DNA of 64,000 nucleotides from Streptomyces sp. SCUT-3 (GTDB lineage Bacteria > Actinomycetota > Actinomycetes > Streptomycetales > Streptomycetaceae): assembly GCF_014083985.1 (NCBI RefSeq), contig NZ_CP046907.1, forward strand, positions 1,372,501-1,436,500, given 5' to 3'. Position numbers and translations under genes: made by a program. This document shows positions 52,016-62,000 of the stretch, piece after piece (position 1 is the stretch's first letter; each line of letters opens with the position of its first letter). The notes beneath the pieces are model-generated. The model was given only the letters and a program-made list of their open reading frames with translations, did no database searches and was not told the origin of the DNA.

Positions 52016-54837
52016 CTACTCGGCGGTGGACCACGGCGCCAGGGCCCTGGGGCCGAGATCGGTGCGCGCCGGCGGGCGCGCGATGCGCACCGAGGCGCCG
52101 AGCACGGACAGGCCCTGCGGGGCCACGACCACCGGTTCCAGGTCGACCCCGACGACCTCGGGGATGTCGTCGAGCAGGACCGCGACCCGCAGGAGCAGTT
52201 CCTCCAGCGCCGCGGTGTCGACGGGCTGGGCTCCCCGGTACCCGAAGAGCATCGGGGCGGCCCGGATGGAGCGGACCAGTTCGGCGACGTCGCGGTCGGT
52301 GGCGGGCAGCAGGCGGTGGGCGAGGTCGCCGAGCAGTTCGGAGGGGGCGCCGGCCAGGCCGAAGCCCAGGACCGCGCCCAGCCTCGGGTCGACGGTGGCG
52401 CGGACCACGGTGTCCACCCCGCGGGGCGCGAGCCGCTGGACGACCGGGCGGATCTCGTCCGGCTTGCCCAGGCGCGACGTCAGTTCGCCGTAGGCGCGGC
52501 GCAGTTCGGCGGGGCCGGCGAGGTCGAGGTGGACCCCGCCGAGGTCGGCGCGGTGGCGCAGGTGGGGTGCGGTGGCCTTGAGCGCGACGGGGTAGCCGAG
52601 GCGTTCGGCGGCGGCCAGGGCGGCTTCGGCCCCGGGCGCGGGCAGGGCGGGGTGGACGGTGATGCCGTAGTGGGCCAGCAGCCGGGCTGCGGTGTCCTCG
52701 GCCAGGGGCACGCCGGGGCCGTCGGGGGCCGCGGCGCCGGGGCGCTCGGCGTCGGCCGCGTCCAGCCAGGCGGCCACGTCCCTGGCCGCCTCGGCGGGCC
52801 GGATGTCCTCGAACTGCGGGACGCGGCCGGGGGTGGCGGCCCGGCGGCGCCAGTCGGCGTAGTGGACCGCCTCGGTCAGGGCCCGCACCGCCCGCTCGGC
52901 CGAGGGGTAGGCGGGGATGCGGGTGGCGGGACCGGCGAGCCTGCCGGGCAGCTGGTCGAAGGCGAAGTGGACGACGAGGACGGGCTTGTCGCTGCCGAGG
53001 GCCGCCTCGCGCAGCGCGTCGGCGAGCTCGCGGTCGCCCCGGCCGTCCGGGTCCTGGGCGGTGTCGACCCGGGGGATGGCGGTGACGACGACGGCGTCGC
53101 ATCCGGGGTCGGCCACGGCCGCGGCCAGCGCGCGCCGGAAGTCCTCGGGGACGGCCTCGGTGGTCAGGTCCAGCGGGTGGCGCGGGCTCAGCCGGCGGTC
53201 AGGCAGGCGTCGTAGGTGAGCAGCCCGAGGGACTCGGAGTTGCCCAGGACCGCGACGCGGGGCCCGGCGGGCAGGGGCTGGAAGGCGAGCAGCAGGCCGG
53301 TGTCGAGCATGTCGGTGACGGTCTGGGCCCGGATGACGCCGGCCTGGCGGAAGAGCGCGTCGACGGTGGAGTCGGGTATGCGGGTGTGCGGGACGCTGTG
53401 CCCGGCCGGGACGGCGCCGGGGTGCCGCCCGCTCTTGACGACGACCAGCGGCTTGGCGGCGGCGGTACGGCGGGCCAGGCGGGTGAACTTGCGCGGGTTG
53501 CCGAAGGACTCCAGGTACATCAGGACGACGTCGGTGGCCGGGTCGTCGTGCCAGTACTGGATCAGGTCGTTGCCGGAGACGTCGGCGCGGTCCCCGGCGG
53601 AGACGAAGGAGGACAGGCCGCCGCCGCGGTGGTGCACCTCGTCGAGCAGGGCGAGGCCGATGGCGCCGGACTGGGTGAACAGTCCGATCCGGCCCGCGGC
53701 GGGTGCGTGCGGGACCAGGGAGGCGTTGAGCCGGACCTCCTCGGCGAGGTTGATCACACCGAGGGCGTTGGGGCCGATGATCCGCATCCCGTAGGAGCGG
53801 GCCCGGCGCACCAGGGAGCGCTGCCACTCGCGGCTGTCGACGGCCGCGGCGGGGGCGTGCGCCGGTGCGGGGGCGCCGGGGGCGCCCGCGCCGGGGAGGG
53901 CCGGCGGGTGGGGGTGGCCCGAGGTGAGCACGACCAGCCCCTGCACCCCGTGGGCGCCGCAGTCGTCGATCACGGGGACGACCTGGTCGGCGGGGACGGC
54001 CACGACGGCGAGGTCGACAGGCTGCTCGATCTCGGAGACGCTGCGGTGGGCCGGGATCCCCTCGGGCTCCAGGACGTGCTGGTCCGCGGGGTAGGAGCGG
54101 TTGACCGCGTGGACGCGGCCGGTGAACCCCGCCTCCAGCAGGTGCCCGACGACGCTGCGGCCCACCGAGCCGGGCGAGCGCCCCGCGCCGATCACCGCGA
54201 CCGAGCGCGGGGTGAGCAGCCGCTGCACGGAACGTGCCTCGGCGCGCTGCTCGCGGGCCCGCATGACCTCCACGGACGCCTCGGTGGGCTCGAGGTCGAA
54301 CTCCAGGTGGACCACGCCGTCGGCGAAGCTGCGCCGCTGGGTGTAGCCGGCGTCCGTGAAGACCTTGATCATCTTGCGGTTGGCGGGCAGGACCTCGGCG
54401 ACGAAGCGCCGGATGCCGCGTTCGCGGGCCACCGCGGCGATGTGCTCCAGCAGCGCCGAGGCCACGCCGCGCCCCTGGTGGGCGTCCTGCACGAGGAAGG
54501 CCACCTCGGCCTGCGCCCCGTCCGAGGCCGAGCGGCCGGCGCCGTCGGTGCGGTCGTAGCGGACGGTGGCGATGAACTCGCCGTTCACCAGGGCCGCCAG
54601 GCCGACCCGGTCCACGTAGTCGTGGTGGGTGAAGCGGTGCACGTCGCGGTCGGACAGCCTCGGGTACGGGGCGAAGAAGCGGTAGTACTTCGACTCGTCG
54701 GAGACCTCCGAGTAGAAGTGGACGAGCCGCTCGGCGTCGTCGGGGGTGATGGGGCGGACGTGCGCGGTGCCGCCGTCCCGCAGCACGACGTCCGCTTCCC
54801 AGTGGACCGGGTAGGCACGCTCCTGCGAGGTCTGCAT
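52016..54837 (-). CDS. GNAT/acyl-CoA synthetase (NDP-forming) Pat-type protein lysine acetyltransferase, frameshifted
   Basis: Pat-type enzymes acetylate metabolic enzymes such as acyl-CoA synthetases. The N-terminal GNAT domain (about 15-170, with VQDAHQGRGVASALLEHI) is followed by the NDP-forming acyl-CoA ligase modules: SVAVIGAGRSPGSVG CoA-binding, GLFTQSGAIGLALLDE, and an ATP-grasp part with LGYPVALKATAPHLRHRADL. The first frame ends at a TGA (53190-53188) after LTYDACLTAG. Inserting one C at that point gives LTAG-LSPRHPLDLT and an open frame to 52016, about 940 residues, the usual length. It is therefore a one-base deletion or a sequence error. The ATG at 54837 diverges from ptsH. Confidence 0.85.
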
Positions 54838-54984
54838 GGGCACAGGGTATGCGTACAGGGCCGTTTCCGGGGCGTCCCCCGGTTCGCGGCGGCGCACCGC
54901 ACCGGGCACCGTGGGAGGGACCGCGCGCGGCCCGCGTCCGCGCCGGGACGCCCGCGACCGCCAACCGTTCGGAGGACTTCCGCC

Positions 54985-55278
54985 ATGGTCGAACGCCGCG
55001 TCACCGTCGGCTGGCCCGAGGGCCTGCACGCCCGCCCCGCCTCGATCCTCGTGCGCGCGGCCGCCTCCTGCGGCGTCCCCGTGACGATCGCCAGGGCCGG
55101 CGGCGGCGCCGGCACCGGTCCGGTCAACGCCGCCAGCATCCTCGCCGTGCTCGGCCTGGGCGCCGAGGGCGGCGACGAGGTGGTCCTGGCCTCCGGCGCC
55201 GAGGGCGCCGAGGCCGCTCTGGACCGGCTGGCCGAGCTGGTCTCCGAGGGGCTGGACGAGCTTCCCGGGACCGCCTGA
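54985..55278 (+). CDS. ptsH: Phosphocarrier protein HPr
   Basis: Carries phosphate from PTS enzyme I to sugar-specific EII proteins. The 97 residues have the active histidine at position 15 in GLHARPAS and a Ser51 in NAASILAVLGLG where HPr serine sits. Streptomycetes use HPr for fructose and N-acetylglucosamine uptake. GGAGG precedes the ATG by 7-8 bases. Enzyme I is not in this window. Two hairpins follow, the second a true U-tract terminator. Confidence 0.93.
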   Translation: MVERRVTVGWPEGLHARPASILVRAAASCGVPVTIARAGGGAGTGPVNAASILAVLGLGAEGGDEVVLASGAEGAEAALDRLAELVSEGLDELPGTA

Positions 55279-55284
55279 AGGCCC

Positions 55285-55303
55285 CCGGGGAATTCCTCCC
55301 CGG
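55285..55303 (+). terminator. Short stem-loop directly after ptsH
   Basis: CCGGGGA and TCCCCGG (55285-55291, 55297-55303) flank a 5-base loop, six bases after the ptsH stop. No U-tract. It may stabilise the mRNA end or pause polymerase ahead of the main terminator. Confidence 0.5.
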
Positions 55304-55387
55304 CGCGGTGGACGCCGATTCACGCCGACGGGAGAATCCCGGGACGTCCGCCCCGGGGAGAGCCGCCCGGGAAATCCCGTGCCGGAC

Positions 55388-55423
55388 GCCGGGGGAATTC
55401 CTCGGAATCCCCCCGGCTTTTCT
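55388..55423 (+). terminator. Canonical intrinsic terminator of ptsH
   Basis: Fourteen-base arms (55388-55401 and 55404-55417, one mismatch) are followed immediately by TTTTCT. It is the only hairpin with a U-tract that I found in the window. Confidence 0.8.
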
Positions 55424-55479
55424 ACGTCATTGTTGTCAAGCACGGGTACCGGGAATGTTTACGGCAGGTTTCGGCACGC

Positions 55480-56169
55480 TCACCGGGCGCCGGCGCCCCG
55501 CGGCGCGGCCGTGCGCGGCGGGTGCCGCAGCCGGTGGGCGCCCGCGGTCCGCTCCACGTGCCCGGCCGCCGCCCGGCGCGCCCGCTCGGCGTCCCGGCGG
55601 GCCACCGCGTCGACGATCGCCCCGTACTCCTCCCAGGAGTGCGCGGCGGCCGCCTGCCCGTCCACCGTGAACACCCAGGCGATCTTCCGGCGCAGGCCGG
55701 TCAGGACCCGGGCCAGGCTCGGACTGCCCGACGCCCGCGCCAGGGTGTCGTGGAACCACTCCTCCGGCGGGGCCGCCCCGGGGACGCCGTCCCGGGCGGT
55801 CGTCCGCTCCCGGCCCAGGGCGACCAGCCCGCGCAGCACCCTCAGATGGGCCTCGGTGCGCCGCCGGGCGGCCCGCTCGGCGGCCAGCGGCTCCAGCAGG
55901 GCGCGCATCTCCAGCAGGTCGGCCGCCTCGTGCTCGGAGGGCTCGGCCACGGAGGCGCCCGCGTGCCGCCGCACGGTCACGAAGCCCTCGGACTCCAGGG
56001 TGCGCAGGGCCTCGCGCACCGGCACCCGGGAGACCCCGTGGCGGCGGGCCAGCGACTCCTCGGTGAGCCTACTGCCCGGCGGGTGGAACCCGGCGACGAT
56101 GTCGTCTCTGATCGCCCGGCACACCGACCGGACGGGGACGCGCACGTCCCCGTCGCCCTTCCCGTTCAC
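55480..56169 (-). CDS. GntR-family (FCD) transcriptional regulator
   Basis: A 229-residue regulator. The N-terminal winged helix has RSVCRAIRDDIVAG, PGSRLTEESLARRHGVSRVP and VREALRTLESEGFV. The C-terminal FCD helical ligand domain follows (about 80-215), with its metal-ligand-type EMRALLEPLAAERAA and a WFHDTL helix. The effector is unknown; FCD members usually sense small carboxylic acids. The start is a GTG at 56169 with a weak ribosome site. It diverges from nothing close. The neighbouring M16 pair is on the same strand 270 bases upstream. Confidence 0.87.
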   Translation of the reverse strand: MNGKGDGDVRVPVRSVCRAIRDDIVAGFHPPGSRLTEESLARRHGVSRVPVREALRTLESEGFVTVRRHAGASVAEPSEHEAADLLEMRALLEPLAAERAARRRTEAHLRVLRGLVALGRERTTARDGVPGAAPPEEWFHDTLARASGSPSLARVLTGLRRKIAWVFTVDGQAAAAHSWEEYGAIVDAVARRDAERARRAAAGHVERTAGAHRLRHPPRTAAPRGAGAR

Positions 56170-56274
56170 AACCGATTCCGCATCGCCGGTCCCCTGCCCC
56201 GAATTCCCGCAGCACCGCGGAAGACTGACATCCTTCCGCGACTCTATTCCAGGGGAGCGGATTCTCCGACCGCG

Positions 56275-56300
56275 CCGGGAAATCCATGGTGATTTCCCGG
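56275..56300. promoter_or_regulatory. Perfect 10-bp inverted repeat between the M16 pair and gntR
   Basis: CCGGGAAATC (56275-56284) and GATTTCCCGG (56291-56300) flank CATGGT. It lies 106 bases upstream of the GntR start and 140 bases beyond the M16 stop. No U-tract. It could be an operator for the regulator or the end signal of the peptidase transcript. Confidence 0.5.
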
Positions 56301-56439
56301 CCGGAGTCCCCGGACGCGGATTCCGGGCCCGGACGCGGCGCCGCCCCGGCCCCGACGCGCGGGTGCGCGTCGGGGCCGGGGCGGCGGGCGGCGGGCGGGG
56401 CCGCCGGTCCGGGCGGGCCGGGCGGGCCGGGCGGGCGGC

Positions 56440-57831
56440 TCAGCCGCGGACCACCCGGACCGGGCCCAGGCCCAGGGCGGTCACCGGCTCCTCGATCCGC
56501 GCGGCGTCGCCCACCAGGACCACGACCAGCCGGTCGGTGGGGAAGGCGTTCACCACGGCCGCGGTCGCCTCCACCGTGCCGGTGGACGCCATGCGGGCGT
56601 ACAGCCGGGCCTGGAAGTCGTCCGGCAGGTGCTGCTCGACCTGGTCGGCCAGGGTGTCGGCGACGGCGGCCGCCGTCTCGTACTTCAGCGGGGCCACGCC
56701 GACCAGGTTCTGCACCGCGACGTCGCGCTCGTCGTCGGTCAGCCCCTCCTCGGCGAGCGTGCGCAGCACCTGCCAGGCGTCCTCCAGCGCCGGCGCGGTC
56801 ACCTCGGTGGCCACCGAGCCGCTGATCGCCAGCATCGACGCCCCGCCGGCCCCGTCCGGGCCCGAGCGCAGCACCTGCCCGAAGGCCCGCACCCCGTAGG
56901 TGTAGCCCTTCTCCTCGCGCAGCACCCGGTCCAGCCGGGAGGTCAGCGTGCCGCCCAGGCAGTAGGTGCCGAGCACCTGCGCCGGCCAGACCGCATCGTG
57001 CCGGTCGGGCCCGGTACGGCCGATCAGCAGCTGGGTCTGGACCGCGCCGGGGCGGTCGACGATCACCACGCGGCCGGCGTCGTCGGAGGTGATCGCCGGC
57101 ACCGGGCGCGGCTGCGCCGCACCGCCGCTCCACTCCCCCACGGTCCGCTCCAGCAGCGCCACCGGGTCGGTGCCGGTGAGGTCGCCGACCAGGACCAGGG
57201 TCGAGGTGGACGGGCGGGCGTGCGCGGTGTAGAAGGCCCGCGCCGCGTCCGCGTCGATGCGCGCGACGCTCTCCGCGGTGCCCTGCCGCGGCCGGGAGAT
57301 GCGGGAACCGGCCGGGAACAGCTCCTTGTACAGGGCCATCGCGGCGCGGCGGGCCGGGTTGGCCAGCTCGTGCGGGATCTCGTCCAGCCGGTTGCCGACC
57401 AGCCGCTCGATCTCGGCCCGGTCGAACGCCGGGGTGCGCAGGGCGTCCGCCAGCAGGCCCAGCGCCCGCTCCAGGCGCGAGGCCGGCACCTCCAGGGAGA
57501 CGCGCATCCCGGGGTGGTCGGCGTGCGCGTCCATGGTGGCGCCGCAGCGCTCGAGCTCGGCGGCGAACTCCTCCGCGGAGTGCCGGGCGGTGCCCTCGTT
57601 CAGGGCCCGGGCCGCGATCGTGGCGACGCCGTCCAGGCCCTCGGGCTCGGCGTCCAGCGGCGCGTCCAGCAGCACCTCCACCGCAACGACCTGCTGGCCG
57701 GGGCGGTGGCAGTGCAGCACGGTCAGGCCGTTGCCGAGGACGGCCCGCTCGGGGGCGGGGAAGTCCCACGGCCTGGGCGGGCCGCCCTGCGGCTGCGGGT
57801 GGAACGTCATGGTGGCTGCGGTGTCCGTCAT
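56440..57831 (-). CDS. M16-family protein, non-catalytic partner
   Basis: A 463-residue pitrilysin-fold protein that lacks the zinc motif HxxEH: the equivalent stretch reads GLDGVATIAARALNEGTARH. It retains the fold (ERAVLGNGLTVLHCHRPGQQ start, then GGTLTSRLDRVLREEKGYTYGV, quoted in parts) and the R/Y pair near the C-terminus that shapes the active site of the partner. Two-subunit M16B peptidases pair one zinc subunit with one like this. Its ATG overlaps the upstream M16 stop (TGATG), which favours equal synthesis. Confidence 0.87.
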   Translation of the reverse strand: MTDTAATMTFHPQPQGGPPRPWDFPAPERAVLGNGLTVLHCHRPGQQVVAVEVLLDAPLDAEPEGLDGVATIAARALNEGTARHSAEEFAAELERCGATMDAHADHPGMRVSLEVPASRLERALGLLADALRTPAFDRAEIERLVGNRLDEIPHELANPARRAAMALYKELFPAGSRISRPRQGTAESVARIDADAARAFYTAHARPSTSTLVLVGDLTGTDPVALLERTVGEWSGGAAQPRPVPAITSDDAGRVVIVDRPGAVQTQLLIGRTGPDRHDAVWPAQVLGTYCLGGTLTSRLDRVLREEKGYTYGVRAFGQVLRSGPDGAGGASMLAISGSVATEVTAPALEDAWQVLRTLAEEGLTDDERDVAVQNLVGVAPLKYETAAAVADTLADQVEQHLPDDFQARLYARMASTGTVEATAAVVNAFPTDRLVVVLVGDAARIEEPVTALGLGPVRVVRG

Positions 57832-59222
57832 CAGGCGTCCTCGCCCTTCGCCTCGTTCTCCTCGCCGGCCTCGCCGCCGGCCGCCTCGTCGCCGGCCTCG
57901 CCGGCCGGGCCCTCCGCCGGGGCGGTCGGCTCGTAGACGAGCACCGCCCGGTTGTCGGGACGCAGCCGGGCCGCGGCCTGCGCGCGCACCTCGTCCGCGG
58001 TCACCTCCAGCACCCGCCCCACGGCGGTGAACGCCAGCTGGGGGTCGCCGAAGAGCACCGCGTAGCGGCACAGTTCGTCGGCCCGGCCGGCCACCGTGCC
58101 CAGCCGGTCCAGCCACTCGCGCTCGATCTGCGCCTGGGCCCGCTCCATCTCCTCCGGGGTCGGCCCCTCCTGCGCGAAGCGGGCGAGCTCCTCGTCGACG
58201 GCCGCCTCGATCACGGGGACCTCCACGCCGCCGGACGCCTTCACGTCCAGCCAGCCCAGCGACGGCGCGCCGGCCAGGCGCAGCATCCCGAAGCCCGCCG
58301 CCACCGCCGAACGGTCCCGGCGCACCAGCCGGTTGTACAGGCGCGAGGACTCGCCCCCGCCCAGCACGGTCAGGGCCAGGTCGGCGGCGTCCGCCTCGCG
58401 GGTGCCGTCGTGCGGCAGCCGGAAGACCGACATCAGGGCGCGCGAGGGGACCTCCTCCTCGACGACCTCCCGCAGCTGCCCGCCGATCACCTCGGGCAGG
58501 GAGCCGTCGCGCGGGGCGGGCTTGCCGTCGTGGCCGGGGATCGAGCCGAAGTACTTCTCCACCCAGGCCAGGGTCTGCTCCGGGTCGATGTCGCCGACCA
58601 CCGACAGCACCGCGTTGTTGGGCGCGTAGTAGGTGCGGAAGAAGGCCCGGGCGTCCTCCAGGGAGGCCGCGTCCAGGTCGGCCATCGACCCGATCGGGGT
58701 GTGGTGGTAGGGGTGCCCGTCCGGGTACGCCATGGCCACCAGGCGCTCGAACGCCGTGCCGTAGGGGACGTTGTCGTAGCGCTGGCGGCGCTCGTTCTTG
58801 ACGACGTCGCGCTGGTTCTCCAGGCTCTCCTCGTCGAGCGCGGTCAGCAGGCTGCCCATCCGGTCCGCCTCGAGCCACAGCGCCAGCTCCAACTGGTGCG
58901 CCGGCATGGTCTCGAAGTAGTTCGTCCGCTCGAAGCTGGTGGTGCCGTTGAGCGACCCGCCCGCGCCCTGCACCAGCTCGAAGTGGCCGTTGCCGTGCAC
59001 GTTGGCCGAGCCCTGGAACATCAGGTGCTCGAAGAGGTGGGCGAGCCCGGTGCGCCCCTTCACCTCGTGCCGCGAGCCGACGTCGTACCACAGGCAGACC
59101 GCGGCCACCGGGGTCAGGTGGTCCTCGGAGAGCACGACGCGCAGGCCGTTGGCCAGGCGGTGCTCGGTCGCTTTCAGGCCGCCCGATCGCGCCTGGGGTG
59201 TGGCCGTGTGGCCCATGAGCAT
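57831..59222 (-). CDS. M16-family zinc metallopeptidase, catalytic subunit
   Basis: A 463-residue zinc peptidase. The inverted zinc motif HLFEH lies in [16 protein letters not shown], and the third ligand glutamate is expected in the [17 protein letters not shown] segment. No signal peptide, so it probably degrades or processes peptides in the cytosol. The C-terminal tail is rich in Glu/Gly/Ala. ATG 59222 (MLMGHTATP) was chosen for the GGAAGGAC site upstream; an ATG at 59216 is possible. It diverges from parC across about 210 bases. Confidence 0.9.
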   Translation of the reverse strand: MLMGHTATPQARSGGLKATEHRLANGLRVVLSEDHLTPVAAVCLWYDVGSRHEVKGRTGLAHLFEHLMFQGSANVHGNGHFELVQGAGGSLNGTTSFERTNYFETMPAHQLELALWLEADRMGSLLTALDEESLENQRDVVKNERRQRYDNVPYGTAFERLVAMAYPDGHPYHHTPIGSMADLDAASLEDARAFFRTYYAPNNAVLSVVGDIDPEQTLAWVEKYFGSIPGHDGKPAPRDGSLPEVIGGQLREVVEEEVPSRALMSVFRLPHDGTREADAADLALTVLGGGESSRLYNRLVRRDRSAVAAGFGMLRLAGAPSLGWLDVKASGGVEVPVIEAAVDEELARFAQEGPTPEEMERAQAQIEREWLDRLGTVAGRADELCRYAVLFGDPQLAFTAVGRVLEVTADEVRAQAAARLRPDNRAVLVYEPTAPAEGPAGEAGDEAAGGEAGEENEAKGEDA

Positions 59223-59430
59223 GATGTCCTTCCGGTCGCGTGACGTCCTTGGCAGCACTCTATGGAAGCGTGCCCGCGTACCGCGAAGTTCCCGCGCCGG
59301 GAGCGCTGCGGACCGGGGCACGGTCACGGTTGTCGGCGGCGAGGTCCACAATGGTGCGCGTCAGCCATGTCCAGGCCCCAGGCACCGCAACGGCACGAAC
59401 ACCGAAACGCCACGAAGGAGCAGCCGCCCG

Positions 59431-61887
59431 ATGGCCCGCCGCAGCACGAAGACCCCGCCGGGAGACGACTACGAGGAGCGCATCCTCGACATCGACGTCG
59501 TCGACGAGATGCAGGGCTCCTTCCTCGAGTACGCGTACTCGGTCATCTACTCGCGCGCGCTCCCCGACGCCCGCGACGGGCTCAAGCCCGTGCACCGGCG
59601 GATCGTCTACCAGATGAACGAGATGGGGCTGCGCCCCGAGCGCGGGTACGTCAAGTCCGCCCGCGTCGTCGGCGAGGTGATGGGCAAGCTCCACCCGCAC
59701 GGCGACGCCTCCATCTACGACGCGCTGGTGCGCATGGCCCAGCCGTTCTCCATGCGCCTGCCGCTGGTCGACGGCCACGGCAACTTCGGTTCCCTGGGCA
59801 ACGACGACCCGCCCGCCGCCATGCGCTACACCGAGGCGCGGATGGCCGGCGCCGCCTCGTTGATGGTGGAGTCCATCGACGAGGACACCGTCGACTTCGC
59901 CCCCAACTACGACGGCCAGGAGTCCGAGCCCGTCGCCCTGCCGGCCGCCTTCCCCAACCTGCTGGTCAACGGCGCCTCCGGCATCGCGGTCGGCATGGCC
60001 ACCAACATGCCCCCGCACAACCTGGGCGAGGTCGTCGCCGCCGCGCGGCACCTGATCCGGTACCCGAACGCCGACCTCGACGCCCTGATGCGGTTCGTCC
60101 CCGGCCCCGACCTGCCCACCGGCGGCCGGATCGTCGGGCTGAACGGCATCCGCGACGCCTACGAGAAGGGCCGCGGCACCTTCAAGATCCGCGCCACCGT
60201 CTCGATCGAGAACGTCACCCCCCGCCGCAAGGGCCTGGTCGTCACCGAACTGCCCTTCACCGTGGGCCCGGAGAAGGTCGTCGCCAAGATCAAGGACCTG
60301 GTCAACGCCAAGAAGCTCCAGGGCATCGCGGACGTGAAGGACCTCACCGACCGCGAGCACGGGCTGCGCCTGGTCATCGAGATCAAGAACGGCTTCGTCC
60401 CCGAGGCCGTGCTCGAGCAGCTGTACAAGCTCACGCCGATGGAGGACTCCTTCGGCATCAACAACGTCGCCCTGGTCGACGGCCAGCCGCTGACGCTGGG
60501 GCTCAAGGAGCTCCTGCAGGTCTACATCGACCACCGCTTCGAGGTCGTGCGCCGGCGCAGCGAGTTCCGGCGCGGCAAGCGGCGCGACCGCCTCCACCTC
60601 GTCGAGGGCCTGCTCACCGCCCTGGTCGACATCGACGAGGTCATCCGCATCATCCGCTCCTGCGACAACGCCGCCCAGGCCAAGGAGAGCCTGAAGGAGC
60701 GCTTCTCGCTGACGGACGTGCAGACCCAGTACATCCTCGACACCCCGCTGCGCCGCCTCACCCGGTTCGACCGCATCGAGCTGGAGGGCGAGCGCGACGA
60801 CCTGCGGGCCGAGATCGAGAAGCTGACCCGGATCCTGGACTCCGACGCGGAGCTGCGCAAACTGGTCTCGGGCGAACTCGCCGCGGTCGCGAAGAAGTTC
60901 GGCACCGAGCGGCGCACCGTCCTGCTGGAGTCCGCGGCGGCGCCGGCCGCCTCGGTGCCGCTGCAGGTCGCCGACGACCCCTGCCGCGTCCTGCTCTCCT
61001 CCACCGGGCTGCTGGCCCGCACCCCCGGCGGCGACCCGTTCGAGGCGCCGGAGGAGGACGCCCGCCGCACCCGGCACGACGTGATCGTCTCCGCCGTGCC
61101 CGCCACCGTCCGCGGCGAGGTGGGCGCCGTCACCAGCACCGGCCGCCTGCTGCGCCTGCCGGTCGTGGACCTGCCCGCGCTGCCGCCCGGCACGACCGCG
61201 CCCAACCTGGCCGGGGGGGCCGCCGTCTCCGAGTTCCTCGCCCTGGGCGAGGACGAGCGGGTGCTGTGCCTGACCACCTTCGACGAGTCCTCCCCCGGCC
61301 TGGCGCTCGGCACCGAGCAGGGTGTCGTCAAGCGCGTGGTGCCCGACTACCCGGCCAACAAGGAGGAGCTGGAGGTCGTCTCGCTGCGCGAGGGCGACCG
61401 GATCGTCGGCGCGGTGGAGCTGCGCACCGGCGAGGAGGACCTGGTCTTCATCACCTCCGAGGCGCAGCTGCTGCGCTACCCGGCGTCCCAGGTCCGCCCG
61501 CAGGGACGGGCGGCCGGCGGCATGGCCGGGATCAAGCTCGGCGAGGGCGCGAGGGTGCTCTCCTTCACCGCCGTCGACCCGGCCTCCGACGCGGTCGTCC
61601 TGACCGTCGCCAACGCCGCCGACACCCTCGACGGCTCCGAGCAGGGCAGCGCGAAGCTGACCCCCTTCGAGCAGTACCCGCGCAAGGGCCGGGCCACCGG
61701 CGGCGTGCGCTGCCAGCGGTTCGTCAAGGGCGAGAACCGGCTGGTGTTCGCGTGGGCCGGGCAGGCGCCCGCCCTCGCGGCACAGGCGGACGGCCGGCCG
61801 GCCGAGCTGCCCGAGCGCGACCCGCGCCGCGACGGCTCGGGCATGCCGCTGGCCGGCCCGGTCGCCGCGGTCGCCGGGCCCGTGTGA
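59431..61887 (+). CDS. parC: DNA topoisomerase IV subunit A
   Basis: The type IIA topoisomerase breakage subunit that decatenates chromosomes with ParE. Of 818 residues, the N-terminal part holds [15 protein letters not shown] and the catalytic Tyr133 in [10 protein letters not shown] coiled region follows, then the C-terminal beta-pinwheel (about 510-800). The quinolone region reads [11 protein letters not shown], with alanine (residue 93) where E. coli GyrA/ParC has serine. No GyrA box is obvious. GGAG precedes the ATG at 59431. A 19-base-stem hairpin follows. Confidence 0.93.
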   Translation: MARRSTKTPPGDDYEERILDIDVVDEMQGSFLEYAYSVIYSRALPDARDGLKPVHRRIVYQMNEMGLRPERGYVKSARVVGEVMGKLHPHGDASIYDALVRMAQPFSMRLPLVDGHGNFGSLGNDDPPAAMRYTEARMAGAASLMVESIDEDTVDFAPNYDGQESEPVALPAAFPNLLVNGASGIAVGMATNMPPHNLGEVVAAARHLIRYPNADLDALMRFVPGPDLPTGGRIVGLNGIRDAYEKGRGTFKIRATVSIENVTPRRKGLVVTELPFTVGPEKVVAKIKDLVNAKKLQGIADVKDLTDREHGLRLVIEIKNGFVPEAVLEQLYKLTPMEDSFGINNVALVDGQPLTLGLKELLQVYIDHRFEVVRRRSEFRRGKRRDRLHLVEGLLTALVDIDEVIRIIRSCDNAAQAKESLKERFSLTDVQTQYILDTPLRRLTRFDRIELEGERDDLRAEIEKLTRILDSDAELRKLVSGELAAVAKKFGTERRTVLLESAAAPAASVPLQVADDPCRVLLSSTGLLARTPGGDPFEAPEEDARRTRHDVIVSAVPATVRGEVGAVTSTGRLLRLPVVDLPALPPGTTAPNLAGGAAVSEFLALGEDERVLCLTTFDESSPGLALGTEQGVVKRVVPDYPANKEELEVVSLREGDRIVGAVELRTGEEDLVFITSEAQLLRYPASQVRPQGRAAGGMAGIKLGEGARVLSFTAVDPASDAVVLTVANAADTLDGSEQGSAKLTPFEQYPRKGRATGGVRCQRFVKGENRLVFAWAGQAPALAAQADGRPAELPERDPRRDGSGMPLAGPVAAVAGPV

Positions 61888-61909
61888 CCGGCCCCGTGTG
61901 ACCGGGCCG

Positions 61910-61950
61910 GCGCGCCCGGGTGGGAGCAGCCTGCTCCCACCCGGGCGCGC
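61910..61950 (+). terminator. Perfect 19-bp stem-loop after parC
   Basis: Arms 61910-61928 and 61932-61950 pair perfectly around a three-base loop, 22 bases after the parC stop. No U-tract. A directly repeated GCGCCCGGGGATCCG follows before the next promoter. Confidence 0.8.
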
Positions 61951-61987
61951 CCGGGGATCCGACCGCGCCCGGGGATCCGGCACGGGT

Positions 61988-62000
61988 TAGGCTGCCCTGA
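61988..62000 (+). promoter_or_regulatory. Leaderless promoter and iron-box-like site of the sucrase/ferredoxin-like gene
   Basis: TAGGCT at 61988-61993 lies 7 bases before the GTG at 62001, with no ribosome site between, the layout of a leaderless streptomycete transcript. TTAGGCTGCCCTGA (61987-62000) matches 11 of 14 positions of the DmdR/IdeR iron box TWAGSCTWACCTWA as I remember it. Iron repression is inferred. Confidence 0.45.

Noticed and set aside
53180-53200. Programmed -1 frameshift in the Pat-type gene
   Set aside because: The site GCCGGCTGA lacks a slippery heptamer and no downstream pseudoknot is evident. A base deletion or sequence error is simpler.
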